14,755 nt of DNA from an uncultured Bacteroidota bacterium (GTDB lineage Bacteria; Bacteroidota; Bacteroidia; UBA7662): contig CAIVQI010000167.1 of NCBI GenBank assembly GCA_903908015.1, positions 1 to 14,755 of the forward strand, given 5' to 3'. The stretch's first letter is position 1, and every line of letters starts with the position of its first letter. The notes beneath the pieces are model-generated. The model was not told the DNA's origin and did no database searches. It saw nothing but the letters and a program-made list of their open reading frames with translations. A program made the position numbers and the translations under genes. Positions 1 to 6,518 of this stretch are shown piece by piece.

Positions 1-177
1 GCCTTGGCCATCTTCTCCTGCGGTATCGGCCACCAAAATCATCAGGCGAAGATGGGTTTGTTGTGCGGCCAAGGATTGGAGCAGCCCCCTAAGTCCATTT
101 GGCCGCTTGAATGTAGGTACCCCTATGCAAATGAGGGGATCGGTCGTTGTGTTGCTTTTGGGTTGTTCAGTGTTCAT
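1..177 (-). CDS. Family 2 glycosyltransferase, N-terminal part (partial at window edge)
   Basis: Reading the minus strand from an ATG at 177-175 gives 59 open codons to the window edge. Residues 15-22 read PLICIGVP and continue TFKRPNGL, then a leucine-rich helix (GLLQSLAAQQ) and a second hydrophobic strand ending VADTAG. This is the start of a GT-A fold: first beta strand with the VPT(Y/F)xR nucleotide-sugar motif, a helix, then a second strand leading into an acidic loop. Family 2 enzymes of this type add a sugar from a nucleotide donor to a growing lipid-linked glycan at the cytoplasmic face. The ATG lies inside the upstream flippase gene (overlap 167-177), so translation is probably coupled and the two belong to the same operon. 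The catalytic part lies outside the window, so donor and acceptor are unknown. Family call is fairly sure, specificity unknown. Confidence 0.8.
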   Translation of the reverse strand, partial: MNTEQPKSNTTTDPLICIGVPTFKRPNGLRGLLQSLAAQQTHLRLMILVADTAGEDGQG

Positions 178-1468
178 TCAATAACTTCTTGTTCCTGGGG
201 CCCATGATGAGGTATAACAGCACGCATTCTCCGGCAAGTATTCCGATAAGCGAGGCTTCCGCGCCGCTAAAATAGGCCAAAAGTGTGGTGGAAGGTACCG
301 TTATGAGGGCACTGTATAGTGTAAACCGACTCAATGCACGGAACTGGTCGTGTGCCTGCCAGAGTACGCTGCTGGGGGCACGGAACGTCGACAGCAAGCG
401 GATGATGATGAGCATATATAAAGACGATTGGAATATGGGCATAGTCGCCGGTTCCTTCCAGTAGGAGTTTGCAGCAAACCCTAGGATTCCGCAGGCAAGC
501 AATACGTTGCCCAGCCAAGCTGTGAGGTTCAAGATTCTAAATCGCTTGAGTGAATGTTGGGCTTCTTTGGCCAGGCCTTGGTGGATCAACTTGCGTAGAC
601 GTGGCCTTTCCACCTGGGTGAGGCTCATGTTCACCACCGCGAGTGGCCTGAACAGCAGCATGGCCGCAGCGAGGGGGGCGAAGGCCTCACTGCCCAAGAG
701 GATGGTGACGATATATGGATGGGCGTTGGCGGTGGCCTCTGTTGCAACAACCCCGAGCAGTGCGTGTTGTCCCTGCCGCTGAAATCCCTCGCGAAAGGGA
801 ATCCACCATACCGATGCCTGTCTGCCATTTACGTCAGACTTTTTGGACTGCTTATTGCCGCCAAAAACGGACAACAAGGCGCTCCACTGTAACCGGTGAA
901 AACTTCTGGAAAGCGCAGGAAGGGCAAGTAGGGCTGCAGCCGCATTCAACCAGGCTGTTTGAAGCAGGCCAATGTTATTTGTGGCGAACAGCACGAAAAT
1001 TCCTGATAGTCCGACTGCCGTGTAAACCGCATCGGAAGCCACCACCCGATGGTGTGCATGGGTATTGTTGCCATAGGCACGGCCGAACCACCTTAGGGTG
1101 GTAAACAGTCCACTAAACCCAAATGCAATTGAGGTATGCGTGGGTGCATCCATTCCCCATGCAACCGACGCTTGCAGCAGTCCCGCAACAAACGACAACA
1201 TCAGGTTCACGAGCAGGTAGCTCCGCATCCGATCGTCACGCTCTGGCCCCTCACAGGCCGACAACTCGATGAGCGCCGGCGAACCCAGCAGTGCATTCGA
1301 AAGACCCATCAACAGTGCTTGGGTAACCAGCAAAAAAGCGAATACCCCATATTCACGTTGGCTGCACCATTGCATGATGGCCAATCCGTGGAGGAGATTG
1401 GTGAGTGCCGTACCCGCCGAGCCACCCACTGCACCTACAGCCCGCTTAATACTTAACCGGTCCGCCAT
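167..1468 (-). CDS. Wzx-like polysaccharide flippase / membrane biosynthesis protein
   Basis: This 433-residue protein is dominated by hydrophobic segments spread over its whole length, for example around residues 10-30, 40-60, 85-105, 150-195 and several in the last 170 residues, with short charged loops between. Length and layout fit the 12-14-helix polysaccharide transporters of the MOP superfamily (Wzx), which flip undecaprenyl-linked repeat units from the cytoplasmic to the periplasmic face. No short motif defines this family, so the call rests on topology, length and context. It sits between a GT26 glycosyltransferase (31 nt upstream) and a family 2 glycosyltransferase that it overlaps by 11 nt, downstream of Wzz- and Wza-like genes, which is where a flippase is expected. 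A middle loop near residues 205-215 is unusually rich in lysine and serine and probably cytoplasmic. A Wzy-type polymerase is a less likely alternative, since those usually carry a large periplasmic loop that is not seen here. Confidence 0.72.
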   Translation of the reverse strand: MADRLSIKRAVGAVGGSAGTALTNLLHGLAIMQWCSQREYGVFAFLLVTQALLMGLSNALLGSPALIELSACEGPERDDRMRSYLLVNLMLSFVAGLLQASVAWGMDAPTHTSIAFGFSGLFTTLRWFGRAYGNNTHAHHRVVASDAVYTAVGLSGIFVLFATNNIGLLQTAWLNAAAALLALPALSRSFHRLQWSALLSVFGGNKQSKKSDVNGRQASVWWIPFREGFQRQGQHALLGVVATEATANAHPYIVTILLGSEAFAPLAAAMLLFRPLAVVNMSLTQVERPRLRKLIHQGLAKEAQHSLKRFRILNLTAWLGNVLLACGILGFAANSYWKEPATMPIFQSSLYMLIIIRLLSTFRAPSSVLWQAHDQFRALSRFTLYSALITVPSTTLLAYFSGAEASLIGILAGECVLLYLIMGPRNKKLLNEH

Positions 1469-1499
1469 CAGTGGAAGAAGCTTTTAGTGCATCTACCCA

Positions 1500-2282
1500 T
1501 CAATTTTTGCGCGATTTGCGGTAGCGCCAGGCGCAATACACGCTGTGGGGATTGGTGAGCGCATACCGCCAAAACAGCTTCCTGGGGTCATCCATCAGGC
1601 GAAAAACCCACTCCAGCCCCGCATTTTGCATCCATAGGGGGGCCCGGGGATAGTCCCCCGTAATATAATTATAACAACCTCCGCATGTTATAATAACAGG
1701 AACTTTCAATTTTTTCCTATTTCGGATACAAAATGCCTGTTCTATTGGTTTTCCCATGCCCACCCAAAGTACATCCGCTTCCGATGCGTTGATCTGAGCG
1801 CAGATCTCTTCCTCTTCTTCCCGCTTGAAATACCCATTGCGCACCCCCACAATGGTCATTCGTTGGTGCCTGACTCCCAGAATTTGGGCAGCTTTTTGCA
1901 CCACGTCTTCCTTTGAACCCATCAAAAAATGGCGAAGAGGATGAGGGTACCGCTCAGGCAGGTCGTGGATCATATCGGTGGTTGCCGCCCGCTCCGGAAT
2001 GTGAACAGCATGAAACCACCGCGAAAAAGTCACCACGCTTTGTCCGTCTGCATGAATGCAACTCCCTTCATCCATGATGTCAGCAAAGCCGGCGTCGCTG
2101 TGGTAGGATGAAATCGCGTGTCCGTTGCTGCTAAACACCAAAAATGGCTCTGGTCGCTCCGATTCTGCAGCATTGCGCCAGCTCGCGCAATGATTCCCCA
2201 ACATCTGCGCCAATGCGGTGCGGTCGATTGCGGCTGTGGGAATGCCCGCTACGTCCACTGTTGGAAATTCTGGATATTTCAT
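1500..2282 (-). CDS. WecG/TagA/CpsF family (GT26) glycosyltransferase
   Basis: This 260-residue protein matches the GT26 family along its whole length. Visible landmarks are SSNGHAI (51-57), the acidic motif HADGQSVV (77-84) whose Asp79 corresponds to the proposed catalytic base, IPERAATTDMIHDL in the ERxxGxDl position (95-108), WVGMGKPIEQ (173-182), and the C-terminal signature YPRAPLWMQNAGLEWVFRL (211-229) followed by DPRKLFWRY. Relatives (WecG, TagA, CpsF) transfer N-acetyl-mannosaminuronate, N-acetylmannosamine or a similar sugar to a polyprenyl-diphosphate-linked acceptor at the inner leaflet of the membrane. The C-terminal basic tail (WRYRKSRKN) fits membrane attachment, as known for TagA. 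It lies 30 nt after the Wzz-like gene and 31 nt before the flippase, so it is an operon member. The segment CGGCYNYITGD (200-210), usually GGAFDxxAG in relatives, is divergent and is encoded by an unusually AT-rich stretch with an inverted repeat. Donor sugar cannot be told. Confidence 0.9.
   Translation of the reverse strand: MKYPEFPTVDVAGIPTAAIDRTALAQMLGNHCASWRNAAESERPEPFLVFSSNGHAISSYHSDAGFADIMDEGSCIHADGQSVVTFSRWFHAVHIPERAATTDMIHDLPERYPHPLRHFLMGSKEDVVQKAAQILGVRHQRMTIVGVRNGYFKREEEEEICAQINASEADVLWVGMGKPIEQAFCIRNRKKLKVPVIITCGGCYNYITGDYPRAPLWMQNAGLEWVFRLMDDPRKLFWRYALTNPHSVYCAWRYRKSRKN
1668..1694. repeat. Perfect 9-bp inverted repeat inside the GT26 gene
   Basis: The arms ATTATAACA (1668-1676) and TGTTATAAT (1686-1694) are exact reverse complements around a 9-nt spacer. 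They lie in the coding sequence for the VIITCGGCYNYI part of the GT26 protein. On the mRNA strand a second small hairpin follows directly: arms 1646-1650 and 1654-1658 (GGGGA/TCCCC on the plus strand) with a 3-nt loop. The AT-rich arms stand out against the surrounding gene. Whether this is a functional RNA structure or a codon coincidence is not known. Confidence 0.5.
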
Positions 2283-2312
2283 GTGTACTCGATGAATTTT
2301 CGTACGTGAGAC

Positions 2313-3341
2313 CTATTGCCGCTCTTGGCGCGGACGAAGTTGGATGAGTCCGATGACCCCACCCAAAAAACCAAACAACAAGCCAAATAAGATCCGCCCC
2401 TTCCCAAAACGTTCCAGGGGGAGTCGCGGCTGATCGATGACCTGGATCACCGGCTCTTCCCTTTCCAGGGCATATTTGGCCATTTCATAACTTTTCACCA
2501 ACTCGCCATACACAGCACCAAGCATCTGTACCTCCATCTCCTTACGCATTCGGGGGACCTTGGTTTTGGCTTGTACAAATCCAAGCATCTGGTCTTGCTC
2601 GTCGGCCACGCTATACACCGCGGAATTCATCACCCGTTCAATCGAATCCACCCGACTGGCCAGAATCTGAACGTGTTTGCGTGTTTTCCCTACCTTCAAA
2701 TCCATATACATCAAGGTGGCTTCGCGCAACAATTCTTGAGACAGGTCTAATGCCCAACGCTCATCGTTGGCCTTCACCCTTAAATTGATGAGCGACGCCT
2801 TACGGTCAACGCGCTCCAAAACAATTCCCTTTTCCACCAATTCCAAAGTGAGCGCCGTGAGAACGCTGTCTTCAAGCCGCGTAAACTGGCTGCGCGGCTT
2901 GCCTGCCGGTATGAGGTTGACCTCCCCTTTGCTGAGGGTGCGGGGGTAATTGCGCAATAGCCAGTCATTAAACAAAGTGCTGTCGCCCCGCTGGGGAAGT
3001 GGCTTGAGCAAGGCGTTCTGAATGATTCGGTCTGATTTCAGCAATAGCATCAGGTTGTCTGCAGAAAACAGGCTCGCATCGCCGAATAGGCCCAGCCCCA
3101 GTTGATTGGCGAGGCCTGAGAGCCCCCCCATGCCTGCTGTCTTTTCCTCAACAGCGAAGGTGATTCGGCTTTCAAACTTCTCCTCTCGAAAGAAGTGAGC
3201 CAACACAACACCCAGAATGGCCAAGCCAAAACCATACATCGCCATGCGTGCGCGCTGTTTCCAGTAATGCTGCAACAAATGACTCAGGCGATCAGTGAGA
3301 TCCCCCAGCGTTACCGCTCTTTGGGTGGATTGATCATTCAT
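2313..3341 (-). CDS. Wzz-type chain-length determinant / polysaccharide co-polymerase, no kinase domain
   Basis: This 342-residue protein has the Wzz layout: a short cytoplasmic N-terminus, a membrane helix at about 34-50 (MYGFGLAILGVVLAHFF), a large periplasmic part, and a second membrane helix near the C-terminus at about 316-336 (GRILFGLLFGFLGGVIGL). The stretch GLSGLANQLGLGLFGD followed by SLFSADNLMLLLKSDRIIQ (73-108) is typical of Bacteroidota Wzz-like proteins. The region from about 205 to 300 looks helical and forms the long periplasmic helices of the family. The pre-TM2 segment QPRLPLERFGKGR resembles the proline-rich PxxPxxPxxP motif found there. No Walker A motif is present and the C-terminus ends 10 residues after the helix, so it lacks the tyrosine kinase domain of Wzc. 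It probably controls glycan length with a Wzy polymerase outside the window. It follows the SLBB gene after 45 nt. Confidence 0.88.
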   Translation of the reverse strand: MNDQSTQRAVTLGDLTDRLSHLLQHYWKQRARMAMYGFGLAILGVVLAHFFREEKFESRITFAVEEKTAGMGGLSGLANQLGLGLFGDASLFSADNLMLLLKSDRIIQNALLKPLPQRGDSTLFNDWLLRNYPRTLSKGEVNLIPAGKPRSQFTRLEDSVLTALTLELVEKGIVLERVDRKASLINLRVKANDERWALDLSQELLREATLMYMDLKVGKTRKHVQILASRVDSIERVMNSAVYSVADEQDQMLGFVQAKTKVPRMRKEMEVQMLGAVYGELVKSYEMAKYALEREEPVIQVIDQPRLPLERFGKGRILFGLLFGFLGGVIGLIQLRPRQERQ

Positions 3342-3342
3342 A

Positions 3343-3379
3343 GGGATAAATGGGTTCAGGAATTGGGTTTGGGCTTGGG
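3343..3379 (+). other. G-quadruplex-capable tract between the wza-like and wzz-like genes
   Basis: In the 45-nt gap between the two export genes the plus strand carries five GGG runs at 3343-3345, 3352-3354, 3365-3367, 3371-3373 and 3377-3379. The last four have loops of 10, 3 and 3 nt, which meets a relaxed G-quadruplex pattern. The plus strand is the template for this operon, so the transcript itself would be C-rich. The structure is predicted from pattern only. Confidence 0.4.
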
Positions 3380-3386
3380 TTTGCTA

Positions 3387-5915
3387 CTAAAGACGAGTGA
3401 GAAGCAACAAAACTGTGGTGAGGGAGGTCAACGCCTGAAGGGTGCGGGCAAACACCAGGTCTACATCCACATCTTTCTTTTCCTCCTTCGGCTTTTCGCG
3501 TTTATACTCGAGGGCAACAACAGATCCCGGACGAACCGGTGGGGTTCTTTTGAATATGAGATAATTGTTTGTGCCACGCATACTTCCGTCGGGGTAGCGG
3601 ACTGTAAGGCTTGCTTTATCTGCCTTTTTGGCAAATCCCCCTGCCAGCTTGCGCACGTACCAACGGGCTCTGTGCTTGCCCTGAAACACGAAGTCGCTCA
3701 CCTCATACGCTTTTTCCTGTCCCAACACCTCCGCGAACATTTCCTCTTGCTGTGTGGCTTTGAGACGTATGCCCACTGTGTTGCTGAAGGTGAGAATTTT
3801 GACTTCATCTCCTTCCACCAAAACCGGATCGTATCGTCGATTTCCCGAATATTTCAAGCATTTTTTTAAATTAATCCCCACTTGCTTTATTTGGTTATGG
3901 CTTCTGAACAGGACCGCATAATTCCTTTCAGCCAATTTATTGAGTCCACCTGCCTCGCTGATGAGCTCACTCAGGTGCATACGGTACTCCTTCAATGGAT
4001 ATTCACCGGGGTACATGATTTGACCCTCGACTCGAACACTTCGGTTAAGGTCGAATAAAGGCAATTTACGCACATGAATTTGATCGAAGGGCGCCAGCTG
4101 AAAGGGCAGAGAACTACCGACTTCCCTATACTGCGAGTCGACCTGTAGACTCATCCGCTTGTACCTACTGCCCTCCCCTGTGCCGTATTCTAGTCGAAAC
4201 AAATCGATTCGACCGGGGTCGGCAGACTCGGTAAATCCTCCAGCCATCAGTATCAAATCGGATAGGCTCAATTCGGGGGTGTAGTTGAGGGTGCGTGTAT
4301 TCCGTACGGCGCCTGTGATCGTTAATCCCGCCGTTCGGGTGTAGGTCATGCGGTCGTAGACCGTAAGTTGGTCACCCGCTTTTAATTTGAAATCACCAGG
4401 TTGGTTTAGGTCAATGGTGAGATATTCCTCCAATTTGGGATTTGTTGGGTCGCGGCGGCGTACAACCGCCTCAGGATGAGCCGTTGGCTCGGTCCCCCCG
4501 GCCAATTGAAGGGCATCTTTCAGGGAAATCATGTCGCCAAGCTCAAACGGACGATTGAACGGTCTGCGCACTGACCCTTGCACGGCCAATTCATAAGTAT
4601 CCGTGTATGTGGCCTTGTCGAAAACCCGTATCAGGTCGCGTGCTTGCAGTTTGAACTGCTTGGCCTCCTCCTCCGCCACCCGCAACAATTCGGTGGTGCC
4701 ATCGCGTCGCCTGCGTTCAACCATAAAAAATTCCAAGCGCGACTCTGGAGTGGTCTGCGCGCGCATCAGGGCGCTGTTCAGGGTCATTTGGGGGGTGAGG
4801 TCGTACCTTCCTGGGTAAAAAACAGCCCCCACCACTTCGGCATAGGATTCAAGGGGGCGACTACTTTCTCTAATGCGCACCACATCCCCATCCCGCAGCG
4901 CGGGATTCTGCTTGCCATCAAGGATGTCTTGCAAGCGATACTCGAGCAGCACCACCGAATCGGCTTGTGAGCGTTCTATTTGTACGTATTCCACGTAGGT
5001 ATTGTACCGAAGACCGCCTGCCAGCTCAATCAGTTGTTTGAGGCCTTCCCCTGGGATCAACTCATAACGCATTGGACGGCGTACGGCCCCATCGAGGCGC
5101 ACCACCTGTTCGGCCATGGGCACAAACAGCACGTCGTTGTGCTGCAAATCGAAATCGCTTTGCACAGCGGGATCTTTCATGAAACGGTACACATCGAGTA
5201 GCTTGCGCTCTTTGCCTCGGATGATCTGGATCTTTCGTACGGACCCTTGTTCTTCGGGCCCACCTGCAGCGGCCAAAGCGTTGAATGCACTGTTGAGGGC
5301 CGAGAGGGTGAATGTTCCGGTGAGGGCTGTTTCGCCAAACACACTCACTTGCAAGGTGCGGGCTGTTTGGAGGGTCAGGCTGAATTGGTCGCTTCTAAAT
5401 CGGTAGGCTCCGCTGAGTCTTTGGAACAATAATCGACGGGCATCCCCCAGTCGAATCCCCTGAAGGTAGATTTGTGACATCCCCGATGGCTGTACATAGC
5501 CCTGAGGGTTGATTTCGAGCGACAAATCGTCTTGGGAGTTGCCAAATATGGTGATCCGAAGCTGATCTCCTGCCCCAAGAATATAATGATCAGGTGCTTT
5601 TGCCCCTTCTGTGGTGCGGAAAACAGCCAAAGTTTGATCGGTGAAGAGGTTATGACCATAAATATCGGAGCCCTTTTTTTGCTGCAATGCAGCCTTTTGC
5701 GCCACCAAACTGGCTTCATCTGCCTCCTTTTCTTCCTTCGTTACCCGAGGTTCAAGCACAGCGACCGGTTCCTCTTCCTTTCGATCATTCCCTTTTGATT
5801 GTCCACCCATTCGCTTCTGCCTCGCCAGGTCATCCAGCACATTCAGAATTTCTTTTTGGCGGCCCATCAATTGCTCGGGCGATAAATTCTGTAGGTTGAT
5901 GCCGCGGCTCTGCAA
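3387..5915 (-). CDS. Wza-like SLBB polysaccharide export protein, main part (apparent frameshift at its 5' end)
   Basis: This 842-residue reading frame holds a polysaccharide export domain at about 110-185 (YILGAGDQLRITIFG, then INPQGYVQPSG) and about five or six SLBB-type beta-grasp repeats, recognisable by strings such as VSVFGETALTGTF, LDGAVRRPMRYEL, VVGAVFYPGRYDL, VQGSVRRPFNRPFEL, ITGAVRNTRTLNY and VEGQIMYPGEYPL, each followed by a helix with AGG. A final hydrophobic segment (TLQALTSLTTVLLLLTRL) may sit in the outer membrane. Such proteins form the outer-membrane channel for capsule or exopolysaccharide. The frame opens at a TTG (5913-5915) after an in-frame TGA at 5952-5954, and has no signal peptide. 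The missing start is in the next frame at 5867-6076. Joining the two near 5916-5925 gives a normal signal-bearing protein of about 895 residues, so the gene is probably frameshifted by mutation or sequencing error. Confidence 0.9.
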   Translation of the reverse strand: MQSRGINLQNLSPEQLMGRQKEILNVLDDLARQKRMGGQSKGNDRKEEEPVAVLEPRVTKEEKEADEASLVAQKAALQQKKGSDIYGHNLFTDQTLAVFRTTEGAKAPDHYILGAGDQLRITIFGNSQDDLSLEINPQGYVQPSGMSQIYLQGIRLGDARRLLFQRLSGAYRFRSDQFSLTLQTARTLQVSVFGETALTGTFTLSALNSAFNALAAAGGPEEQGSVRKIQIIRGKERKLLDVYRFMKDPAVQSDFDLQHNDVLFVPMAEQVVRLDGAVRRPMRYELIPGEGLKQLIELAGGLRYNTYVEYVQIERSQADSVVLLEYRLQDILDGKQNPALRDGDVVRIRESSRPLESYAEVVGAVFYPGRYDLTPQMTLNSALMRAQTTPESRLEFFMVERRRRDGTTELLRVAEEEAKQFKLQARDLIRVFDKATYTDTYELAVQGSVRRPFNRPFELGDMISLKDALQLAGGTEPTAHPEAVVRRRDPTNPKLEEYLTIDLNQPGDFKLKAGDQLTVYDRMTYTRTAGLTITGAVRNTRTLNYTPELSLSDLILMAGGFTESADPGRIDLFRLEYGTGEGSRYKRMSLQVDSQYREVGSSLPFQLAPFDQIHVRKLPLFDLNRSVRVEGQIMYPGEYPLKEYRMHLSELISEAGGLNKLAERNYAVLFRSHNQIKQVGINLKKCLKYSGNRRYDPVLVEGDEVKILTFSNTVGIRLKATQQEEMFAEVLGQEKAYEVSDFVFQGKHRARWYVRKLAGGFAKKADKASLTVRYPDGSMRGTNNYLIFKRTPPVRPGSVVALEYKREKPKEEKKDVDVDLVFARTLQALTSLTTVLLLLTRL

Positions 5916-6076
5916 CCACTCTCCGCTTCTGCACGGGTGAGCCCACGCTCCTCAAGTTCCTTGTTGATGAGTGCCATTTGGGCTGCATTGGGTTGATTTT
6001 GTGCCCACACTCTTGCTGGAATGCCAACAAAAACGATTCCTACTAATAGTAGTATAATGAAGATTTTTCTAAACAT
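5867..6076 (-). CDS. Signal-peptide N-terminal fragment of the Wza-like protein (frameshifted)
   Basis: The ATG at 6076-6074 starts a 69-residue frame with a clear Sec signal peptide: MFRKIF, a hydrophobic core (IILLLVGIVFVGI), and a likely cleavage site after VWA (residue 25). The following ELEERGLTRAEAES is the N-terminal helix pattern that precedes the export domain in Bacteroidota SLBB proteins. After Ser53 the frame continues as nonsense (GCRAAASTYRIYRPSN), while the other frame continues as WLQSRGINLQNLSPEQL, the expected next residues. The two frames overlap by 49 nt. The start is supported by AGGAAA about 5 nt upstream and a promoter-like box about 45 nt upstream. I read this as the true 5' end of the export gene, not as a separate small gene. 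If the shift is real, the cell makes only a secreted 44-residue remnant and probably no working channel from this locus. Confidence 0.7.
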   Translation of the reverse strand: MFRKIFIILLLVGIVFVGIPARVWAQNQPNAAQMALINKELEERGLTRAEAESGCRAAASTYRIYRPSN

Positions 6077-6121
6077 GATATTTCCTATTGGTAGGATTCA
6101 TTGATTTTAAACTAAAAACTG

Positions 6122-6157
6122 CAAAATTACGAGTTTTACGCGCATCATTGGACCAAA
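6122..6157 (-). promoter_or_regulatory. Candidate Bacteroidota-type promoter for the polysaccharide operon
   Basis: On the minus strand a TAATTTTG box (6129-6122) fits the Bacteroidota -7 consensus TAnnTTTG exactly. A TTTG (6157-6154) lies upstream with a 24-nt spacer, slightly longer than the usual 19-21 or so. Transcription would begin near 6115, about 40 nt before the ATG at 6076. Confidence 0.45.
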
Positions 6158-6373
6158 ACCTACAGCTTCGCCTGGTCAGTCCCATTCCTACACTGGCTGT
6201 ATGGGTCATCTACATCGAATTTAAAATTCCTTTTCCAACAATTTTGAATGCCTTGTGAAAAATAGGCGCTCAGAGGGGCCTTTTTTGCATCATGATTTCG
6301 TTTTTTTTCCACGCTATGGGTTGATAACTTGATCAGGCAAACCTATTCTGGATAGTTGGCGAACACTTTGTCC

Positions 6374-6381
6374 TATTTTTG
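6374..6381 (+). promoter_or_regulatory. Candidate -7 box for the kbl group
   Basis: TATTTTTG matches TAnnTTTG exactly. The nearest upstream TTG (6356-6358) gives a 15-nt spacer, shorter than usual, so the -33 element is doubtful. The leader before kbl would be about 130 nt and would contain the palindrome at 6424-6436. Confidence 0.3.
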
Positions 6382-6423
6382 TGACGTTTCATTGATGAGG
6401 TATTGCATGAAGGTGTTTCAATT

Positions 6424-6436
6424 TGAACAGTGTTCA
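6424..6436. promoter_or_regulatory. 13-bp palindrome upstream of kbl, possible operator
   Basis: TGAACA and TGTTCA are exact reverse complements around one central G. The site lies 82 nt before the kbl start codon and just downstream of the candidate -7 box. The form fits a dimeric regulator site, but no regulator is identified and a chance match is possible. Confidence 0.35.
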
Positions 6437-6518
6437 CAGCTTCATTTCTTTTTTGGCACCGCTTTCATGGAAAATCACGGTTCAATGACACACGTATCAC
6501 ACTAAAATCACACCCTCC

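Larger units (their letters stand above)
6077..6518. other. Divergent intergenic region (442 nt)
   Basis: No convincing gene lies here. The region separates the minus-strand polysaccharide operon from the plus-strand kbl group. It holds one candidate promoter for each direction, a 13-bp palindrome at 6424-6436, a smaller TTGG-a-CCAA palindrome at 6148-6156, and an imperfect stem at 6181-6205 (CCCA/TGGG and TACA/TGTA arms). It is visibly more AT-rich than the flanking genes, with an eight-T run at 6301-6308 and T-rich flanks. Confidence 0.7.

Noticed and set aside
5910..5930. Programmed -1 ribosomal frameshift in the export gene
   Set aside because: No slippery heptamer of the X-XXY-YYZ type is present at the junction, and such control is not known for this family. 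A mutation or sequencing error is simpler.
6250..6290. Hairpin with a T run as an intrinsic terminator in the divergent intergenic region
   Set aside because: The stem is only AGGC/GCCT with a 10-nt loop, and no gene ends nearby, so a terminator has no purpose there.
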